A DNA stretch of 16,331 nucleotides from contig DDIS01000005.1 of assembly GCA_002338615.1 (NCBI GenBank), forward strand, positions 1 to 16,331, in the 5' to 3' direction. The notes below the pieces were generated by a model. That model did not search any database and had not been told where the DNA came from. It saw only the letters and a program-made list of their open reading frames with translations. Below are positions 14,354 through 16,331 of this stretch, one piece after another. This DNA comes from Proteobacteria bacterium UBA1844. Its GTDB lineage: Bacteria > Pseudomonadota > Gammaproteobacteria > Steroidobacterales > Woeseiaceae. Numbering within the stretch: the first letter of the stretch is position 1; every line of letters starts with the position of its first letter. A program made the position numbers and the translations under genes.

Positions 14354-15934
14354 ATGAGTAAAGCAACCCGGATCCGGCCCGTAGCGGCAACGGCGTGCCT
14401 CGTTGCGAGCCTGATTGTGATGACGGCCTGCACCACGGTCGGGCCTGACTATGTGCGGCCGGAATCGCCGCTCGGACCGGACTGGTACCAGGCGGAAAGC
14501 AGCGCTTTTGCCACGTCAGAGCAACAGGAAAGTGAGTGGTGGCATCTGTTTGGCGACTCGGATCTCGACCGGCTGATCGCCATGGCGTTGGTGTCGAACA
14601 ACACACTCGAGATCGCCGGGCTGCGGGTCTTCGAGTCGCGTGCGCAACTTGGTATAGCCACCGGACTGCAGTACCCACAGACCCAGGTGATGGCGGGTGC
14701 TGCGACGGCCTTGTCGGCGAGTGAAGGAGCTGCCAACACGGCTGCGGGCGATCTCGACTACCTGCAATTCAACCTCGGCGTATCGGCAAGCTGGGAGATC
14801 GATTTCTGGGGGCGTTATCGCCGCGGAATCCAGGCGGCAGACGCGATCTATCGCCAGTCGGTGGCTACCCACGACCAGGCAACTATCCTGGTTGCAGCGC
14901 AGGTTGCGATCGTGTACCTGACGATACGCACAATTGAAGAACAGATACGCATAACGACAGACAACATTGCGAGCCAGCAACGCAGTTATGACATCGTCGA
15001 TGTGCAATTTCGCAACGGCGATACCTCTGAGCTCGATGTTTTGCAGGCGAAAACCCTGCTGTTGAGCACACAGGCAACAATGCCTGCACTGGCAGCGCAA
15101 CTCGAGCAGTCACTACACGCACTCGCCGCGTTACTCGGGCTGCCGCCGGATGCGGCCGCCACATTGTTGCCCGACAGGGGGCCGATTCCCGCAGTGCCCG
15201 AGCAACTGGCAATCGGCATACCGGCCGACCTGTTGCGGCAACGGCCGGATGTGCGCGAGGCTGAGTACCTGGCGATGGCCGCGAATGCCAGTGTCGGCCT
15301 GGCAAGTGTGGATTTGTACCCGAGTTTTTCGCTGAATGGCAGCCTCGGTGTTGTCGCGGCCGACAACACCAATACAACGCGTTCCGGTGCGACCGGGATC
15401 GATGCATTGTTTCGCGGCGACAGTCTGACCTGGTCCGCGGGACCGGCATTTGTCTGGCCGTTTTTTAACTACGGCCGGATACGCAATAACGTACGCGTGC
15501 AGGACGCGCGCCTGCAACAGGCGCTCACCGGCTATCGCGAAACCGTGCTGCAGGCGGCGCGCGAAGTCGAAGATGCCATCGTAGGCCTCAACGGCGCACG
15601 CGCGCAGCACGAACTACTCAAGCAGACTGTCGACGTCGCCAACCGTGCAACCGAAGTCGCGATGCTGCGCTACAAAGAAGGCTTCGCCGGCTACCAGCGT
15701 GTGCTGGATGCGCAGACAGCATTATTTGCCCAGCAGGGCCGGCTGGTTTCGAGCAAGAGCAATATGGCGACGTCGTTGGTGTCGCTGTATCTCGCGCTCG
15801 GCGGTGGCTGGCAGGCGCGGCCCGCTCTGGTGCGGGACGCGACCATCGAGACCATGCAGGAACGAAGTAACTGGGGTGATCTGCTGGACAATACAGCCAG
15901 TGAAGACGCCCGCAACACGGAAGCGGAACAATGA
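14354..15934 (+). CDS. NodT-type outer-membrane efflux lipoprotein
   Basis: This 526-residue TolC-like outer-membrane factor forms the exit duct of a tripartite efflux pump. The leader ends in a lipobox-like VMTAC with Cys26 as lipidation site, followed by TTVGPDYVRPE, the usual NodT/OprM opening. Two outer-membrane-efflux repeats follow. The second begins around the family motif IPADLLRQRPDVREAEYLA, with ANASVGLASVDLYPSFSLNGSLG shortly after, and later come AREVEDAIVGL and RYKEGFAGYQRVLDAQTALF. Length is slightly above the usual 450-500 residues owing to a hydrophilic C-terminal tail. No good Shine-Dalgarno is seen, so translation may depend on the upstream gene 25 bases away. Its stop overlaps the start of the membrane-fusion gene (ATGA, 15931-15934), which is its expected pump partner. 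Confidence 0.95.
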   Translation: MSKATRIRPVAATACLVASLIVMTACTTVGPDYVRPESPLGPDWYQAESSAFATSEQQESEWWHLFGDSDLDRLIAMALVSNNTLEIAGLRVFESRAQLGIATGLQYPQTQVMAGAATALSASEGAANTAAGDLDYLQFNLGVSASWEIDFWGRYRRGIQAADAIYRQSVATHDQATILVAAQVAIVYLTIRTIEEQIRITTDNIASQQRSYDIVDVQFRNGDTSELDVLQAKTLLLSTQATMPALAAQLEQSLHALAALLGLPPDAAATLLPDRGPIPAVPEQLAIGIPADLLRQRPDVREAEYLAMAANASVGLASVDLYPSFSLNGSLGVVAADNTNTTRSGATGIDALFRGDSLTWSAGPAFVWPFFNYGRIRNNVRVQDARLQQALTGYRETVLQAAREVEDAIVGLNGARAQHELLKQTVDVANRATEVAMLRYKEGFAGYQRVLDAQTALFAQQGRLVSSKSNMATSLVSLYLALGGGWQARPALVRDATIETMQERSNWGDLLDNTASEDARNTEAEQ

Positions 15935-16331
15935 CAGACACGGACACCACGGACGCCGAGATTGACGACATTAAGACAACGCAGAATGCCGATCCGGTAA
16001 AACGCTGGACACTGCGCCTGGTGATGCTGGCTTTGCTCATTGTGTTTGCATATCTCGTGTTCGATCGTATGACGCCTTACACGAGTCAGGCGCGCGTACA
16101 TGCGCTGGTTGTGCCTATTGCGGCAGAAGTTTCGGGAACGGTTACGGAAGTTCTGGTCGCTACCAATCAAACCGTGTCGGCCGGCGACGTATTGCTGCGC
16201 ATTGATCCGACTCAGTATGAGCTAGCGGTTGCGAGCGCGGAGGCCAACCTCGAAGCGGCGCGGCAGACCGTCGGTGCGTCGGAAGCAGGCATCCCGGCCG
16301 CCGAAGCGGGCGTGGGCGCGGCACAGGCAGG
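15931..16331 (+). CDS. HlyD/EmrA-type membrane fusion protein, partial
   Basis: The first 133 residues are present; the gene runs off the right edge. An acidic cytoplasmic N-terminus (1-20) is followed by one membrane helix (about 27-45). The start of the biotinyl-lipoyl-like domain comes next (VVPIAAEVSGTVTEVLVATNQTVSAGDVLLRIDPTQYELAV, about 60-100, cited as family marker), then an Ala/Glu-rich coiled-coil hairpin arm (about 101-133 on). This layout is that of inner-membrane-anchored adaptors such as EmrA, AaeA or YibH, which bridge an inner-membrane transporter to a TolC-like duct. The start overlaps the stop of the outer-membrane factor by four bases. The true inner-membrane pump is probably encoded next, outside the window. 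Confidence 0.93.
   Translation, partial: MTDTDTTDAEIDDIKTTQNADPVKRWTLRLVMLALLIVFAYLVFDRMTPYTSQARVHALVVPIAAEVSGTVTEVLVATNQTVSAGDVLLRIDPTQYELAVASAEANLEAARQTVGASEAGIPAAEAGVGAAQA

Noticed and set aside
13066..14436. Long open frame on the minus strand opposite the permease (456 codons)
   Set aside because: Low-complexity, His/Gln/Arg/Asp-rich translation without family features, antisense to a clear membrane protein; a codon-usage shadow.

Overview
The window looks like chromosomal DNA of a Gram-negative, probably gammaproteobacterial, free-living heterotroph. The evidence is a TonB-dependent receptor, a NodT-type outer-membrane efflux lipoprotein, a CpxA/CpxR-like two-component pair, a twin-arginine-type leader and moderately high GC. 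The palindromic GGTGTC-A-GACACC repeats are, from memory, most common in gammaproteobacterial genomes. A lineage near the Woeseiaceae or Xanthomonadales is a guess from gene style only.

Layout. Positions 1-263 hold a rho-independent terminator for a gene left of the window and a run of four adjacent inverted repeats. Positions 264-2328 (minus strand) are a response regulator and its histidine kinase, one base apart. Divergent from them is a small exported four-EF-hand protein (2519-3010); in enteric bacteria cpxP occupies this place. The 190 bases between carry two copies of a 10-base repeat, each next to a related hexamer one helical turn away, which are good candidates for the regulator's own binding sites. 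Positions 3174-5107 are a divergent AraC-family regulator and NAD(P)-binding (NmrA-like) protein pair. A YciI/DGPF-domain gene (5195-5632, minus) is bracketed by two tandem pairs of the GGTGTC palindrome in opposite orientations. Then come an anchored protein with a DxDxDG loop (5845-6420), a secreted M28 peptidase resembling glutamate carboxypeptidase II (6568-8793) and a large TonB-dependent receptor (9007-11559). A perfect 18-bp hairpin separates the receptor from a convergent, probably Tat-exported aldo/keto reductase (11648-12592).

The right end (12773-16331) is a tightly packed plus-strand operon: a small K+-channel-like protein, an AI-2E/PerM-family permease, a NodT-type outer-membrane factor, and a membrane-fusion protein cut off by the window edge. 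Two junctions are ATGA start/stop overlaps and the third gap is 25 bases, so co-expression is very likely.

Most genes belong to known families. The less ordinary items are the EF-hand protein in the cpxP position with its candidate operators, the mirrored palindrome pairs around the YciI gene, the GCPII-like peptidase that keeps the metal site but appears to have lost the glutamate side-chain pocket, and the channel/permease/efflux operon. I see no CRISPR array, phage, transposase or clear novel defence system.
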